Assembly: GCF_038452265.1 (NCBI RefSeq)
Contig: NZ_CP151842.1
Span: 1-64,000 of the forward strand
DNA from: Vibrio diazotrophicus
GTDB taxonomy: Bacteria; Pseudomonadota; Gammaproteobacteria; Enterobacterales; Vibrionaceae
Direction: 5' to 3'
DNA length: 64,000 bases
In this document: piece by piece, positions 34,323 to 44,080 of the stretch
Layout of the letters: each line of letters starts with the position of its first letter
Position numbering within the stretch: the first letter of the stretch is position 1
Program-made: the position numbers and the translations under genes
Notes under the pieces: generated by a model
What the model was told of the DNA's origin: nothing
The model's input: the letters and a program-made list of their open reading frames with translations, nothing else
The model's database searches: none

Positions 34323-34870
34323 CGGGTTTCTAGGTTTGAAACCGTCGCAATAAGCTGATAGCTCTCTGCTTTCGGCACTTCAATTTCTATCACTTTGCCT
34401 TCTGCGGCTGTCTTTGGTCGCAGATAGGTGTCCGCCAGACGTTTTATAGATTGCCAAACCGTCGTTTCTTGCTCTGCAAGCTTTTTCCCCTGGCTGTCCA
34501 AAAGCTCTATCTTGAGTTGAACATTGATCACCGATAGCGAACTTTGGTTGGTGATAGCGGTTGGTAAAACGACCTTACCATTTTGGTAACTTGCGGTACC
34601 AATAACAATATCCACACCAGAGTCAGACAGTTGCAGGCTTGGTTTGCCGCTTTCAAGTACGAGTGTTGTCCCGCGTTGTGAAGAGATAATGGGCGCAGCT
34701 ACAGCAAGGGCTGTTGCTTGATGAGTATTTTCAGGCTGAACATATTGCCAAGTAAAATCATCATTGAGCTGAACTTTACGTCCATCCTCTAGTTCGATGA
34801 CTTGGCTAGCTGCTGCATTAGCAGTGATGGCAATTAAAGCGATTGCCACTGAAGTAGGGATACATTTCAT
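34319..34870 (-). CDS. Secreted DUF3157-like protein
   Basis: The protein has 183 residues from the ATG at 34870, starting with a signal peptide (residues 1-20, cleavage near ANAAA-S). The mature part contains IELEDGRKVQLNDDFTWQYV, a pattern of the DUF3157 family seen in vibrios, and a beta-rich C-terminal half with comparison to immunoglobulin-like strands. The function is unknown. It lies 2 bp after trkH on the same strand and may be transcribed with it. The family name is from memory of sequence pattern only. Confidence 0.75.
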   Translation of the reverse strand: MKCIPTSVAIALIAITANAAASQVIELEDGRKVQLNDDFTWQYVQPENTHQATALAVAAPIISSQRGTTLVLESGKPSLQLSDSGVDIVIGTASYQNGKVVLPTAITNQSSLSVINVQLKIELLDSQGKKLAEQETTVWQSIKRLADTYLRPKTAAEGKVIEIEVPKAESYQLIATVSNLETR

Positions 34871-34872
34871 GA

Positions 34873-36318
34873 TTAGCGTCTCCAGAACGCTGGGAAGAAT
34901 AACACCAGTATCGTCAAAATCTCTAAACGCCCCATCAGCATGCCAAAACTTAACACCCATTTTGCCGCATCCGGCAGTGGGGCAAAGTTACCCGTTGGAC
35001 CAATGACTGTACCCATTCCCGGTCCGACGTTTGCAACTGCGGTTATCGACCCTGAAATACTGGTCACAGGGTCCAGTCCCATCGCGGATAAACAACCAGC
35101 AATTAAAATGATGGTGATAGCAAAGGTAAGACCGAAAGCAACCACGGAGCGGACAATATCTTCATTCACAGGGCGTTGGTTATAACGCTGAACGAAAACG
35201 CCATTTGGGTGAATCAGCCTCATCATCTGGTTTTTCAGTAAGGCGAAGCAGATTTGGAAACGGAAGATTTTAATACCACCCGCCGTCGAACCTGAACAGG
35301 CTCCCACCATCATAATAAAACCAAATAGCGTGGTTGGAAGTGCGCCCCAAGCCGTGAAGTCATCAAGCCCATACCCTGTGGTGGTGACCACGGAAACAAT
35401 GTTGAACATGGATACGCGCAGAGCGTCCAGTACTGAGTAGCCATTGTTAAGATTGAGCCATGCCGCAACCACTAGACTTGCAACAATGAACAGCAGGAAG
35501 AACCCTTGTACCTGTGCATCCTTCAACAGCACCATAGGGCTACGTTTTCTCAACGTAGCCACAAACAGCAGGAATGGCAGTCCACCAAGGAACATAAACA
35601 GAGTAGCAATCCAATGAGCACCATTAGAGAAGTGATTCATTGAGCTGTCAGAAGTTGAGTAACCACCAGTGGACAGCGTGGTGAACGCATGGTTAATGGC
35701 ATCAAATAAGCCCATTCCAGTCAGCATGTAGCCCATAATGCACAGCAGGGTCAGCACTAAGTAGACCGCAACGATGTTCTTCGCGACCGTTTTGGCTCGC
35801 GGGCTGCTTTTATCAGACCAGTCAGAAGACTCCGTTTGGAACAGTTTCATACCACCGACGTTGAGCATTGGTAGTACAGCTACCGCCATTACGATAAAGC
35901 CTACACCACCAAGCCATTGCAAAATCGAACGCCATAACAGGATGCTTAGCGCCATATCATCAAGCCCACTCAACACGGTTGAACCTGTGGTCGTTAAGCC
36001 AGACATGGTTTCGAAGTAGGCATCGGTAAAGCTGATGTGGTTGATGAAGACAAAAGGCAGTGCAGCGAACGCACTGGCAACCGTCCACACTAAACTGGTG
36101 ATAAGGAACATGTCTCGCACACTGAGACGAAAATCGGATGTCCGGCCTATGGTCAAACAAATGAAAGCCACAATGTGTGTGATGATGACGGCTTGTGCGA
36201 AATCGAGGAATCCGCCTGTACCCGTTATGAATGCGACTATGGTTGGCACATACATAAACAGGGCTAGTTTTGAGAGAACTAACCCAACGACAAACAAAAT
36301 GGGGCGTAAATTCAGCAT
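34873..36318 (-). CDS. trkH: Trk potassium uptake protein TrkH
   Basis: TrkH is the K+ translocating subunit, with four M1-P-M2 repeats. The four selectivity-filter loops are visible: TTTGSTVLSG near 110, STGGYST near 220, TTTGYGLD near 315 and NVGPGMGTV near 435. The 481 residues fit the family (E. coli TrkH 483). It starts 15 bp after trkA, its cytoplasmic NAD/ATP-binding regulator, and lies at the end of the def-fmt-rsmB-trkA-trkH series. Confidence 0.96.
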   Translation of the reverse strand: MLNLRPILFVVGLVLSKLALFMYVPTIVAFITGTGGFLDFAQAVIITHIVAFICLTIGRTSDFRLSVRDMFLITSLVWTVASAFAALPFVFINHISFTDAYFETMSGLTTTGSTVLSGLDDMALSILLWRSILQWLGGVGFIVMAVAVLPMLNVGGMKLFQTESSDWSDKSSPRAKTVAKNIVAVYLVLTLLCIMGYMLTGMGLFDAINHAFTTLSTGGYSTSDSSMNHFSNGAHWIATLFMFLGGLPFLLFVATLRKRSPMVLLKDAQVQGFFLLFIVASLVVAAWLNLNNGYSVLDALRVSMFNIVSVVTTTGYGLDDFTAWGALPTTLFGFIMMVGACSGSTAGGIKIFRFQICFALLKNQMMRLIHPNGVFVQRYNQRPVNEDIVRSVVAFGLTFAITIILIAGCLSAMGLDPVTSISGSITAVANVGPGMGTVIGPTGNFAPLPDAAKWVLSFGMLMGRLEILTILVLFFPAFWRR

Positions 36319-36333
36319 AGTGACGCCGGCATC

Positions 36334-37710
36334 CTATAAGAAGAAAGGACTTGGCTGGAACAACGCTTCGACGTCCGGCACGTATTTCTTGTTCACAAGG
36401 AACATTACAACGTGATCATCCTGCTCAATAACCGTACGGTCATGGGCAATTAAAACTTCTTCGCCACGTACAATAGCACCAATGGTAGTACCCGGCGGAA
36501 GCTTAATATCACCTACTGCACGGCCAACAACTTTTGAGGTCGTTTCATCACCATGAGCGATGGCTTCAATCGCTTCAGCTGCGCCTCTGCGAAGAGAAGA
36601 TACGTTAACAATATCTGCACGACGAACGTGAGTAAGAAGGGCTGAGATGGTCGCTTGCTGCGGAGAAATCGCCACATCAATTACACCACCCTGAACCAGA
36701 TCGACGTATGCGCCACGCTGGATCAGTACCATTACCTTTTTCGCACCAAGGCGTTTTGCCAGCATCGCTGACATGATGTTGGTTTCATCTTCGTTGGTTA
36801 AGGCAATGAACACATCAACTTGGTCGATGTTCTCTTCAGTGAGCAGTTCTTGGTCTGCGGCGTCGCCACAGAAAACGATACTGTTCTCCAGCTCTTCGGA
36901 AAGTTGTTCCGCGCGGCTGTAGTTACGTTCAATCAGCTTAACGCTATAAGTGTGTTCAAGACGTTTTGCTAGGCTTGAGCCTATGTTGCCGCCACCAACA
37001 ATCATAATTCGGCGATAAGGTTTTTCTAAACGCTGCAACTCACTCATGACAGAGCGAATATGGTTACTTGCTGCGACGAAGAACACTTCGTCATCCGCTT
37101 CAATGATGGTTGTGCCTTGAGGGCGGATTGGTCGACCTTGACGGAAGATAGCTGCAACGCGGGTATCAATGTGAGGCATGTGTTCGCGTAGCGCTGATAG
37201 CGCATTACCCACCAGTGGACCACCGTAATAGGCTTTTACCGCTACTAGGCTGACTTTCTCGTCTGCAAAGCTAACCACTTGTAGAGCGCCCGGGTATTGA
37301 ACCAAGCGTTCGATGTAGCTTGTCACCAGTTCTTCAGGTGCGATTAGGTGATCGACGGGTACCGCGCCTGACTGGAACAACGCTTCTTTTTCAGCAAGAT
37401 ATTGAGGTGAACGAATACGGGCAATTCGGTTCGGGGTGTTAAACAGAGTAAAAGCGACTTGGCAGGCTGCCATATTGGTTTCATCGGTATTGGTTACCGC
37501 AACCAGCATATCTGCATCTTGTGCGCCTGCTTCTCTCAGTACGTCAGGGTGACTGGCATGGCCATTCACAACGCGTAAATCATATTTATCTTGCAGTTCT
37601 CTGAGGCGGTCACCGTTTTTATCGACAACAGTAATATCGTTGTTTTCGCCCACTAAGTTTTCGGCGAGTGTTCCGCCAACTTGCCCTGCACCAAGAATGA
37701 TGATTTTCAT
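36334..37710 (-). CDS. trkA: Trk system regulatory subunit TrkA
   Basis: TrkA is a peripheral membrane protein that gates TrkH. The ATG at 37710 gives 458 residues (E. coli 458), starting MKIIILGAGQVGGTLAENL. It has two RCK/Rossmann units: GAGQVGG near 7 and GGGNIGSSLAKRLE near 240, each followed by a TrkA-C domain. A hairpin lies between it and rsmB, so some of its mRNA may start or end separately from rsmB. Confidence 0.97.
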   Translation of the reverse strand: MKIIILGAGQVGGTLAENLVGENNDITVVDKNGDRLRELQDKYDLRVVNGHASHPDVLREAGAQDADMLVAVTNTDETNMAACQVAFTLFNTPNRIARIRSPQYLAEKEALFQSGAVPVDHLIAPEELVTSYIERLVQYPGALQVVSFADEKVSLVAVKAYYGGPLVGNALSALREHMPHIDTRVAAIFRQGRPIRPQGTTIIEADDEVFFVAASNHIRSVMSELQRLEKPYRRIMIVGGGNIGSSLAKRLEHTYSVKLIERNYSRAEQLSEELENSIVFCGDAADQELLTEENIDQVDVFIALTNEDETNIMSAMLAKRLGAKKVMVLIQRGAYVDLVQGGVIDVAISPQQATISALLTHVRRADIVNVSSLRRGAAEAIEAIAHGDETTSKVVGRAVGDIKLPPGTTIGAIVRGEEVLIAHDRTVIEQDDHVVMFLVNKKYVPDVEALFQPSPFFL

Positions 37711-37737
37711 ACCTGTTCTCTTATTCTCTACTAATAT

Positions 37738-37762
37738 CAAAGGCAGCCTGAGGCTGCCTTTG
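37738..37762 (-). terminator. Hairpin between rsmB and trkA
   Basis: CAAAGGCAGCC and GGCTGCCTTTG form an 11-bp stem with loop TGA. The T-run on the minus strand is short (TTTG), so this may be a partial terminator or an mRNA processing/stability hairpin inside the operon. Confidence 0.6.
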
Positions 37763-37772
37763 ATTCAATAAC

Positions 37773-39053
37773 TTACGCGTTTTTAACCATAACAGCGTAG
37801 TAGAAGCCATCCATATCTTGCTCACCAGGAAGGATTTGACGACCTGGTTGCTCTGGATCTGAACCAATCAGTTGCGCGTCAGCTGTACGCGCTAAAAAGT
37901 CTTTAACCTGCAGGACGTTTTCCTGAGGGGTAATTGAGCATGTTGCGTAAACTAACGTACCACCAGGCTTCAATTGTTGCCACATTACCTGCAATATTTC
38001 ACGTTGTAGCTCGGCTAATGCATCAATATCATTCGCGCGGCGTAACCATTTGATGTCCGGATGACGACGAATGACACCTGTCGCAGAACATGGAGCATCG
38101 AGCAAAATACGATCAAATTGTCCGCCTTGCCACCAATGTTGCGGATAACGTGCATCACCACAAATAACATCGGCCTTCAGATTTAAACGTTCTAGGTTGT
38201 CGTGCACTCGATTCAGTCGTGTCGCATCGCTATCAAGTGCAACCACTTCTGTATCTTCGGTATGTTCCAAAATATGCGCAGTTTTACCACCCGGCGCCGC
38301 ACAACAGTCTAGAATCAGTTCACCTTCTTTTGGTTGAAGGTAATCAATCGCCAATTGTGCTGCTGCATCTTGTACCGATACCCAGCCTTTTTCAAAGCCC
38401 GGAAGTAAAGTGACATCACAAGGTGTAGTCAGTTTGATCGCATCTGCTGCTTCTGGGTGAAGAGTGTATTCAATCTCCGCCTCGTCCAGAAGGATTTGGT
38501 ATTCATCGCGAGTATGATGCTGGCGGTTCACACGCAACCACATTGGAGCTTTGCTGTTGTTCGCTTCTACGATTGCTTCCCATTGCTCTGGGTAGCTCTC
38601 TTGCAGCATTTTAAGAATCCAATTTGGGTGACCATATTTACCCGCGTTGTGACTAACTGCGAATTGGTCCAGCTCTTCTTGGTTGCGCAGATAATTACGC
38701 AATACAGCGTTAATGAGTCCACTTAGGTTTTCACCACGCAGAGTTTTTGTTCCTTCCACTGTATCAGCAACCGCTGCGTGAGAAGGAATGCGCATGAAAC
38801 CTAATTGATAAAGCCCGACCAGAATCAGGTGGTGAAAAACGCGCTTTTTACCCTTGAGAGGGTTCTCCATCAGCTCATTGGCAATAGACTCTAAACGAGG
38901 GAGATAACGTAGAGCGCCGTAGCAAATCTCTTGCAATAGTGCATGATCTCTCGGGCGAATGGTTTTTTGAGCTGCTGGAAGAGCGTGAGAAAGTGAATGA
39001 CCTTTGTCGACCACTTGGAAAAGGACGTTAGCAGCTGCTGCGCGAACATTCAT
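37773..39053 (-). CDS. rsmB: 16S rRNA m5C967 methyltransferase RsmB
   Basis: RsmB methylates C967 of 16S rRNA using SAM. The ATG at 39053 gives 426 residues. An N-terminal NusB-like domain (about 1-140) is followed by the methyltransferase domain with SAM motif CCAAPGGKTAHILE near 250, DAPCSATGVIRRHPDIKW near 318 and the catalytic cysteine in ATCSITPQEN near 377. It lies between fmt and trkA, as in E. coli. Confidence 0.96.
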   Translation of the reverse strand: MNVRAAAANVLFQVVDKGHSLSHALPAAQKTIRPRDHALLQEICYGALRYLPRLESIANELMENPLKGKKRVFHHLILVGLYQLGFMRIPSHAAVADTVEGTKTLRGENLSGLINAVLRNYLRNQEELDQFAVSHNAGKYGHPNWILKMLQESYPEQWEAIVEANNSKAPMWLRVNRQHHTRDEYQILLDEAEIEYTLHPEAADAIKLTTPCDVTLLPGFEKGWVSVQDAAAQLAIDYLQPKEGELILDCCAAPGGKTAHILEHTEDTEVVALDSDATRLNRVHDNLERLNLKADVICGDARYPQHWWQGGQFDRILLDAPCSATGVIRRHPDIKWLRRANDIDALAELQREILQVMWQQLKPGGTLVYATCSITPQENVLQVKDFLARTADAQLIGSDPEQPGRQILPGEQDMDGFYYAVMVKNA

Positions 39054-39174
39054 GGTGAAACCCTTAAAATTCAATAGGGACATCTCTGCCCCTGTGATTA
39101 ATGTACTTTGCCCATCCTGTGTAATATCAGGTCTGGGTTATATCTCCACCCATCGATAAGGTGGTTAAAACTGC

Positions 39175-40122
39175 TTAGCTCAGTTGTGTGCCAACTTCAA
39201 ACCAGCTTGCACGTGCATTTAGGATGTCTTGCACAGGCAACGCTTTTTTGCCCGGAACTTGAAGCTGTTCTAGCACCAATACACCCTTACCTGTTGCCAC
39301 ATAAATACCAGTTTTGTCGGCTTGTATTATGGTACCAGCTGGTTGGTTTGAGCTTTGATCCACAACACGGCTTTGCCAAACTTTGATGCTGTTTTCTGCA
39401 ACCTCAAAGTGACTCATTGGCCATGGATTAAATGCACGAACGCATCGTTCGATGTGTGCTGCATCATCACTCCAGTTGATACGAGCTTCTTCTTTGCTCA
39501 GTTTCTTGGCGTAATTGGCAAGCTCATCGTCTTGTTTTTCAGCTTTCGCATTGCCGTTCGCAATATCGACTAAACATTCAACCAACGCTTGTGGGCCTAG
39601 ATCTGCAAGTTTCTCGTACATGGACGCGCTGGTATCCGTTGCTTCGATTGGCAGCGTAGCAATTTTCAGCATATCGCCTGTATCTAAACCGATGTCCATT
39701 TGCATGATGGTTACACCTGTTTCTGCATCACCCGCCCAGATAGAACGCTGAATCGGTGCGGCACCACGCCAGCGTGGCAGGATTGAACCATGCACATTAA
39801 TACAACCCAGTTTTGGTGTATCTAAAACCGCTTGCGGTAATAGTAGGCCGTAAGCAACCACGACCATTAAATCAGCATTTAGATCAGCCAACTCTTGTTT
39901 GGCTTCATCTGATTTAAAGTTCTCAGGTTGATAAACAGGAATATCATGCTCAAGCGCTAGAGTTTTTACTGGGCTGGCAGTCAGTTTTTTACCTCGGCCC
40001 GCAGGACGGTCCGGCTGAGTATAAACTGCAATAACTTCGTGCTCCGAAGACAACAACGCCGCCAAGTGACGGGCGGCGAAATCCGGAGTACCTGCAAAGA
40101 CAATACGTAATGATTGGCTCAA
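39175..40122 (-). CDS. fmt: Methionyl-tRNA formyltransferase
   Basis: Fmt formylates initiator Met-tRNA with 10-formyl-THF. It has 315 residues. The formyltransferase signature and active-site region appear as GSILPRWRGAAPIQRSIW near 109 and the aspartate in IGLDTGD near 144. A C-terminal OB-fold domain (about 205-310) binds tRNA. The start is TTG at 40122, with GAGAGG at good spacing; no ATG fits the conserved N-terminus SLRIVFAGTPDFAARHLAAL. def lies 16 bp upstream, forming the def-fmt pair. Confidence 0.96.
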   Translation of the reverse strand: MSQSLRIVFAGTPDFAARHLAALLSSEHEVIAVYTQPDRPAGRGKKLTASPVKTLALEHDIPVYQPENFKSDEAKQELADLNADLMVVVAYGLLLPQAVLDTPKLGCINVHGSILPRWRGAAPIQRSIWAGDAETGVTIMQMDIGLDTGDMLKIATLPIEATDTSASMYEKLADLGPQALVECLVDIANGNAKAEKQDDELANYAKKLSKEEARINWSDDAAHIERCVRAFNPWPMSHFEVAENSIKVWQSRVVDQSSNQPAGTIIQADKTGIYVATGKGVLVLEQLQVPGKKALPVQDILNARASWFEVGTQLS

Positions 40123-40138
40123 GGTAACCTCTCTATTT

Positions 40139-40651
40139 TTATTGATTCTTATCGTTGAAGCGTTTGATTTTCTCTAGCTTCTCTTTGATGCGCTTACGTT
40201 TTAGCGGTGAAAGATAATCAACAAATAGTTTGCCTTCTAAGTGGTCTAATTCGTGTTGTACACAAATCGCCAGAAGGTCATCTGCTTCAAAAGTATATTC
40301 TTCACCATCACGGTTAAGAGCTTTAACGGTGACTTCAGCAGCACGTGGCACAAGAGCACGAGCACCAGGGACAGATAAACAGCCCTCTTCAATACCATCT
40401 TCGCCGCGCTTCTCAATAATTTCTGGGTTAATCAATACCATTGGCTGATCACGGCTGTCAGAAATATCAATCACCACGATGCGTTGGTGAATGTCGACTT
40501 GCGTCGCAGCTAAACCAATACCTTCTTCGTCGTACATGGTTTCAATCATGTTATCTACGATGGTTTGGATCTCTGGTGTGACTTTTTCAACCGGCTTGGC
40601 AACGGTGCGAAGACGGTCATCTGGGAATGTTAATACTTGTAATACAGACAT
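40139..40651 (-). CDS. def: Peptide deformylase
   Basis: Def removes the N-formyl group from nascent proteins using Fe2+. The ATG at 40651 gives 170 residues starting MSVLQVLTFPDDRLR, against 169 in E. coli; the longer frame upstream overlaps the divergent promoter region. All three motifs are present: GIGLAATQ near 45, EGCLS near 89 and QHELDHLEG near 131. It is the first gene of the def-fmt-rsmB-trkA-trkH series and diverges from the lysM gene. Confidence 0.96.
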   Translation of the reverse strand: MSVLQVLTFPDDRLRTVAKPVEKVTPEIQTIVDNMIETMYDEEGIGLAATQVDIHQRIVVIDISDSRDQPMVLINPEIIEKRGEDGIEEGCLSVPGARALVPRAAEVTVKALNRDGEEYTFEADDLLAICVQHELDHLEGKLFVDYLSPLKRKRIKEKLEKIKRFNDKNQ

Positions 40652-40789
40652 ATACACTCGAAATATTGAACTAGGCCGAAACAGGATAAAGCTTGTTGGC
40701 TCAATTCTAGACATTTTATGAGTCAAATGACAGCATCCTGCGTGATTTATCAAAATCATTCTCATTCATTTAACGCAGGATATAAGGTC

Positions 40790-41887
40790 ATGACTCGATT
40801 GAAAGGTTATTTTCTCCTAGTGTTCATTGCGCTAAATAGCTTTTCTTTAAAGGCTTTCGCCCAACAACCTACCCAATTGACGCTTAAGCAAGGCGCGCCG
40901 ACGACTTACACAGTCGTGAAAGGAGATACCTTGTGGGATATATCGGCCATGTACTTAAACAACCCTTGGCTGTGGCCGCAGTTGTGGGACATCAACTCTG
41001 ATATTGAAAACCCACATTTAATTTATCCCGGTGATCAGCTCTATTTAGTCTGGAACAACGGTAAGCCTCAGCTGAAGTTCAAACCTAAAGTCACCCTAAG
41101 CCCTAAAGTTCGTAAAGTGAAAAAGCAACCGGTGCCGATTGTGGAACAAGGTTTAGTGATGCCTTATTTGCAGTCTGACCGATTGATAAACAAAGAGGTT
41201 TTGGCGACCAGCAGTAAAGTAATAGGGGATAGTGAAGGACATCAGTACATCACCCAACAAGATGTGCTCTATTTTACAGGGCATCATACTCAGGCTCAGT
41301 GGGGTGTTTATCGTCCAGCCAGTGAATTTGAGCGAGAGAAGGAAGTATTAGTGGCACTGCGCCTAATCGCGACGGGCGAACTTGTCCGATCCGACGAAAC
41401 GATTTCAACATTGCGTATTAAAGAGCAATCTCAAGAAGTCGTGCAAAACGATATCGTTTTACCCCTAGTCAATATCGAAAGTTTGAAACTGACCACCACA
41501 TTTTTTCCCCATCCTGCTCCGGAAAGTGCCAATGCCCGTATATTGGGAGCGCTAGAAGGCAGTCAATATTATGCTCAAGGGCAGGTTGTTGTTTTGAACC
41601 AAGGTGGTGAAGATGGCTTAAAACAAGGCTGTATGTTCGAAGTTTATAACACCGGTAGCCATGTTTTTGGTTTGAAAGGTCAGTTTAGCTATGAAAAGAA
41701 ATGGTTTGATAAAGGGATGCCACTGCCAAGTAAGAAAGTCGGCGAGTTGATGGTCATCCGTCCTTATGACAAATTCAGCTTAGCGTTAATTACCCGCAGT
41801 CAAACGGCATTCAATCAAGATGTTATGGCCTTGTCTCCGCTCGCGGCTAATGCCGTTCTACCTCAATCTGCTGATAAAGACGATTAA
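40790..41887 (+). CDS. LysM-domain peptidoglycan-binding protein
   Basis: The protein has 365 residues from the ATG at 40790, preceded by GCAGGA. A signal peptide (about 1-25, ending AFAQ) is followed by one LysM domain near 38-87 (TYTVVKGDTLWDISAMYLNN and IYPGDQLYLVW) and a long C-terminal region with a conserved SPKVR segment. It is probably exported and bound to peptidoglycan. It sits next to dprA and opposite def, a common arrangement in gammaproteobacteria. The specific role is unknown. Confidence 0.88.
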   Translation: MTRLKGYFLLVFIALNSFSLKAFAQQPTQLTLKQGAPTTYTVVKGDTLWDISAMYLNNPWLWPQLWDINSDIENPHLIYPGDQLYLVWNNGKPQLKFKPKVTLSPKVRKVKKQPVPIVEQGLVMPYLQSDRLINKEVLATSSKVIGDSEGHQYITQQDVLYFTGHHTQAQWGVYRPASEFEREKEVLVALRLIATGELVRSDETISTLRIKEQSQEVVQNDIVLPLVNIESLKLTTTFFPHPAPESANARILGALEGSQYYAQGQVVVLNQGGEDGLKQGCMFEVYNTGSHVFGLKGQFSYEKKWFDKGMPLPSKKVGELMVIRPYDKFSLALITRSQTAFNQDVMALSPLAANAVLPQSADKDD

Positions 41888-41899
41888 ATAGAGTTAGTC

Positions 41900-43015
41900 A
41901 TGAATGAAAGGGATTTATCAGCATGGTTGGCGCTAAGTTTTACGCCAAAATTGAGCAAAAAGTCTGTTAAACAGTTATTGAGCCGAGATTCCCTCTCCAA
42001 CATTTTTAGCTATTCAGCCAGCCAGTGGCAGTCGGTAGGGTTGGCTTCTGATCAGATTCACTATTTGATGCATGATGCTCAGCGAGAGGTGGAAGAATCT
42101 CTCGAGTGGTTAAAGGCACAAGCCGGAAGGCATATCATCACGCCATTGTGTGATTCGTATCCTGCTCTTCTGCAACAAATCTCCTCAAAACCAGATGTTC
42201 TGTTTGTTGAAGGACAACTGGAAACATTGAATCAACCACAAATCGCTATTGTTGGTAGTCGTAACGCCAGTATTGATAGTCAGAAGATTGCCCATCAGTT
42301 TGCAGGGCAGTTAGTGGAACAAGAGTTGGTGATCACCAGTGGTTTAGCCTTGGGAGTTGATGGCTACGCGCATGATGGCGCTTTGAAAGCTGGTGGCAAA
42401 ACGATCGCTGTTTTAGGTTCTGGGCTAGCGTCTATCTATCCTTCGAGACATAAAAATCTCGCGGCTCGTATTATAGAAAACGGTGCTTTAGTTTCAGAGT
42501 TTCGTCCTAACGCGAAACCTCGCCCAACCCATTTTCCTCGGCGCAACCGAATTATCAGTGGTTTATCTATGGGGGTTCTGGTTGTTGAGGCGGCGGAAAA
42601 AAGCGGATCTTTGATTACCGCTCGCTATGCAACAGAACAAAACCGAGAGGTTTTTGTGGTACCGGGATCTATTCTTAATCCCAATTGTGTGGGCAGTAAT
42701 CGCTTAATTCAGCAGGGCGCATGCTTAGTTCAGAATGTACAACACATTGTTAATGAACTTGAATCTATGCTGGATTTCAATCGCTTACAGCCTCAGCAAT
42801 GTCAGCATACACTTTTTTTACCCTTAAATAGCGAAGATGAATTGCCATTTCCCGAGCTGTTAGCTAACGTAGGAGAAGAAGCTATACCAGTTGATATTCT
42901 TGCAAGCAGGACCCATATACCTGTCCAAGAAGTCATGATGCAGCTCTTAGAGCTTGAGCTTTCAGGGCATGTTGTTGCAGTTTCCGGTGGCTATATTCGT
43001 AAGGGGAGGGGCTAG
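41900..43015 (+). CDS. dprA: DNA processing protein DprA (Smf)
   Basis: DprA protects incoming single-stranded DNA and loads RecA during transformation. It has 371 residues. The Rossmann-like core contains IAIVGSRNASIDSQ near 115 and the block FPRRNRIISGLSMGVLVVEA near 214 with the GxS-type signature, and SGLALGVDGYAHDGAL near 149. A C-terminal winged-helix-like DML1 domain (about 300-370) is present. It is 12 bp after the lysM gene and 2 bp before smg, so these are probably one operon. Confidence 0.96.
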   Translation: MNERDLSAWLALSFTPKLSKKSVKQLLSRDSLSNIFSYSASQWQSVGLASDQIHYLMHDAQREVEESLEWLKAQAGRHIITPLCDSYPALLQQISSKPDVLFVEGQLETLNQPQIAIVGSRNASIDSQKIAHQFAGQLVEQELVITSGLALGVDGYAHDGALKAGGKTIAVLGSGLASIYPSRHKNLAARIIENGALVSEFRPNAKPRPTHFPRRNRIISGLSMGVLVVEAAEKSGSLITARYATEQNREVFVVPGSILNPNCVGSNRLIQQGACLVQNVQHIVNELESMLDFNRLQPQQCQHTLFLPLNSEDELPFPELLANVGEEAIPVDILASRTHIPVQEVMMQLLELELSGHVVAVSGGYIRKGRG

Positions 43016-43017
43016 CT

Positions 43018-43494
43018 ATGATGATGGATATTCTGATGTATCTGTTTGAAACTTATATCCATAGCGATGCAGAGTTGCAAGTGGATCAAGACGAGCTTGA
43101 AGATGAATTGCTTCGAGCAGGGTTTCACCAAAAAGATATCTACAAAGCCCTAAACTGGTTAGAAGAGCTAGCAGCATTGCAACAAACGGATGCACAGTCA
43201 GCGATTTCAACCAGTGCGGCGACATCTATGCGTATTTTTACAGCGCAAGAGATGGAGCGTCTAGACCTAGAATCTCGTGGTTTCATCCTATTTTTAGAGC
43301 AAATTAAGGTATTAACACCTGAAACTCGCGAAATGGTGATCGATCGAGTGATGGGGCTAGAGACCAATGAATTAGAGTTGGATGACCTGAAGTGGATCAT
43401 TCTAATGGTGCTGTTCAATGTTCCCGGGAATGAGAACGCTTATACGCTTATGGAAGAGCTCTTGTACAGCAAAGAGCAAGGTATTCTTCATTAA
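43018..43494 (+). CDS. smg: Smg family protein (DUF494)
   Basis: Smg is a conserved protein of unknown function encoded next to dprA (smf) in E. coli. The 158-residue length agrees with the family. The N-terminus DILMYLFETYIHSDAELQVD is characteristic. Three ATGs lie in tandem (43018, 43021, 43024); the first is 7 nt from GGGGAGGG and is preferred, but MDILMY or MMDILMY are equally possible. It is acidic and likely cytoplasmic. Confidence 0.92.
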   Translation: MMMDILMYLFETYIHSDAELQVDQDELEDELLRAGFHQKDIYKALNWLEELAALQQTDAQSAISTSAATSMRIFTAQEMERLDLESRGFILFLEQIKVLTPETREMVIDRVMGLETNELELDDLKWIILMVLFNVPGNENAYTLMEELLYSKEQGILH

Positions 43495-43509
43495 GCTAAT
43501 AAACGTATT

Positions 43510-44073
43510 ATGAGCGGTAAAATTGATAGCGAGCTATTTTCAGCTCATGAACATGCGCTGAACGAACCTTGTCCGAAGTGTGGCGGAGCGTTACAGCTTC
43601 GCCATGGCAAACACGGCCCGTTTCTCGGCTGTACTCAGTATCCTGATTGCGACTACATAAAACCACTGCACCAGAATGACGGACACATAGTGAAAGAACT
43701 TGGTGTGCCATGTCCTGAATGTGGGAGTGAGTTGGTATTGCGCCAAGGGCGTTATGGCATGTTTATCGGCTGTAGTGCTTACCCTAAATGTCACCATATC
43801 GAATCTCAAGATAATCCTGCAGATGAAACCAAGCCAAGCAAGCTACATGCTTGTCCTGAGTGCGGTAAAGGGCATCTTGCCGAGCGTAAAACGCGTTTTG
43901 GTAAAACGTTTTATGCTTGTGATACTTACCCTAAGTGCAAATTTGCCGTTAACTTACCTCCAGTAGCAGGTAAGTGTGAGAAATGTGGTTTCTCATTACT
44001 GGTTGAGAAGAAGCTCGCTAGCGGCACTAAGTATCAATGTGCGGATCGCAAGTGTGGGCATATTCAGGAATAG
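43510..44073 (+). CDS. yrdD: Topoisomerase-like zinc-finger protein (YrdD)
   Basis: A DNA-binding protein of 187 residues made of repeated C4 zinc fingers like those at the C-terminus of topoisomerase I: CPKCGG-x-GCTQYPDC near 21, CPECGS-x-GCSAYPKC near 68, CPECGK-x-CDTYPKC near 115 and a last CEKCG...CADRKC near 155. There is no catalytic topoisomerase domain. It is last in the lysM-dprA-smg-yrdD series, before a bidirectional terminator. Confidence 0.93.
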   Translation: MSGKIDSELFSAHEHALNEPCPKCGGALQLRHGKHGPFLGCTQYPDCDYIKPLHQNDGHIVKELGVPCPECGSELVLRQGRYGMFIGCSAYPKCHHIESQDNPADETKPSKLHACPECGKGHLAERKTRFGKTFYACDTYPKCKFAVNLPPVAGKCEKCGFSLLVEKKLASGTKYQCADRKCGHIQE

Positions 44074-44080
44074 AACCATA

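Noticed and set aside
36035..36415. 126-codon ORF opposite trkH
   Set aside because: It is antisense to trkH membrane segments and has no plausible ribosome binding site.
39146..39164. Hairpin CCACC/GGTGG between fmt and rsmB as a terminator
   Set aside because: The stem is only five base pairs and no T-run follows on the minus strand.
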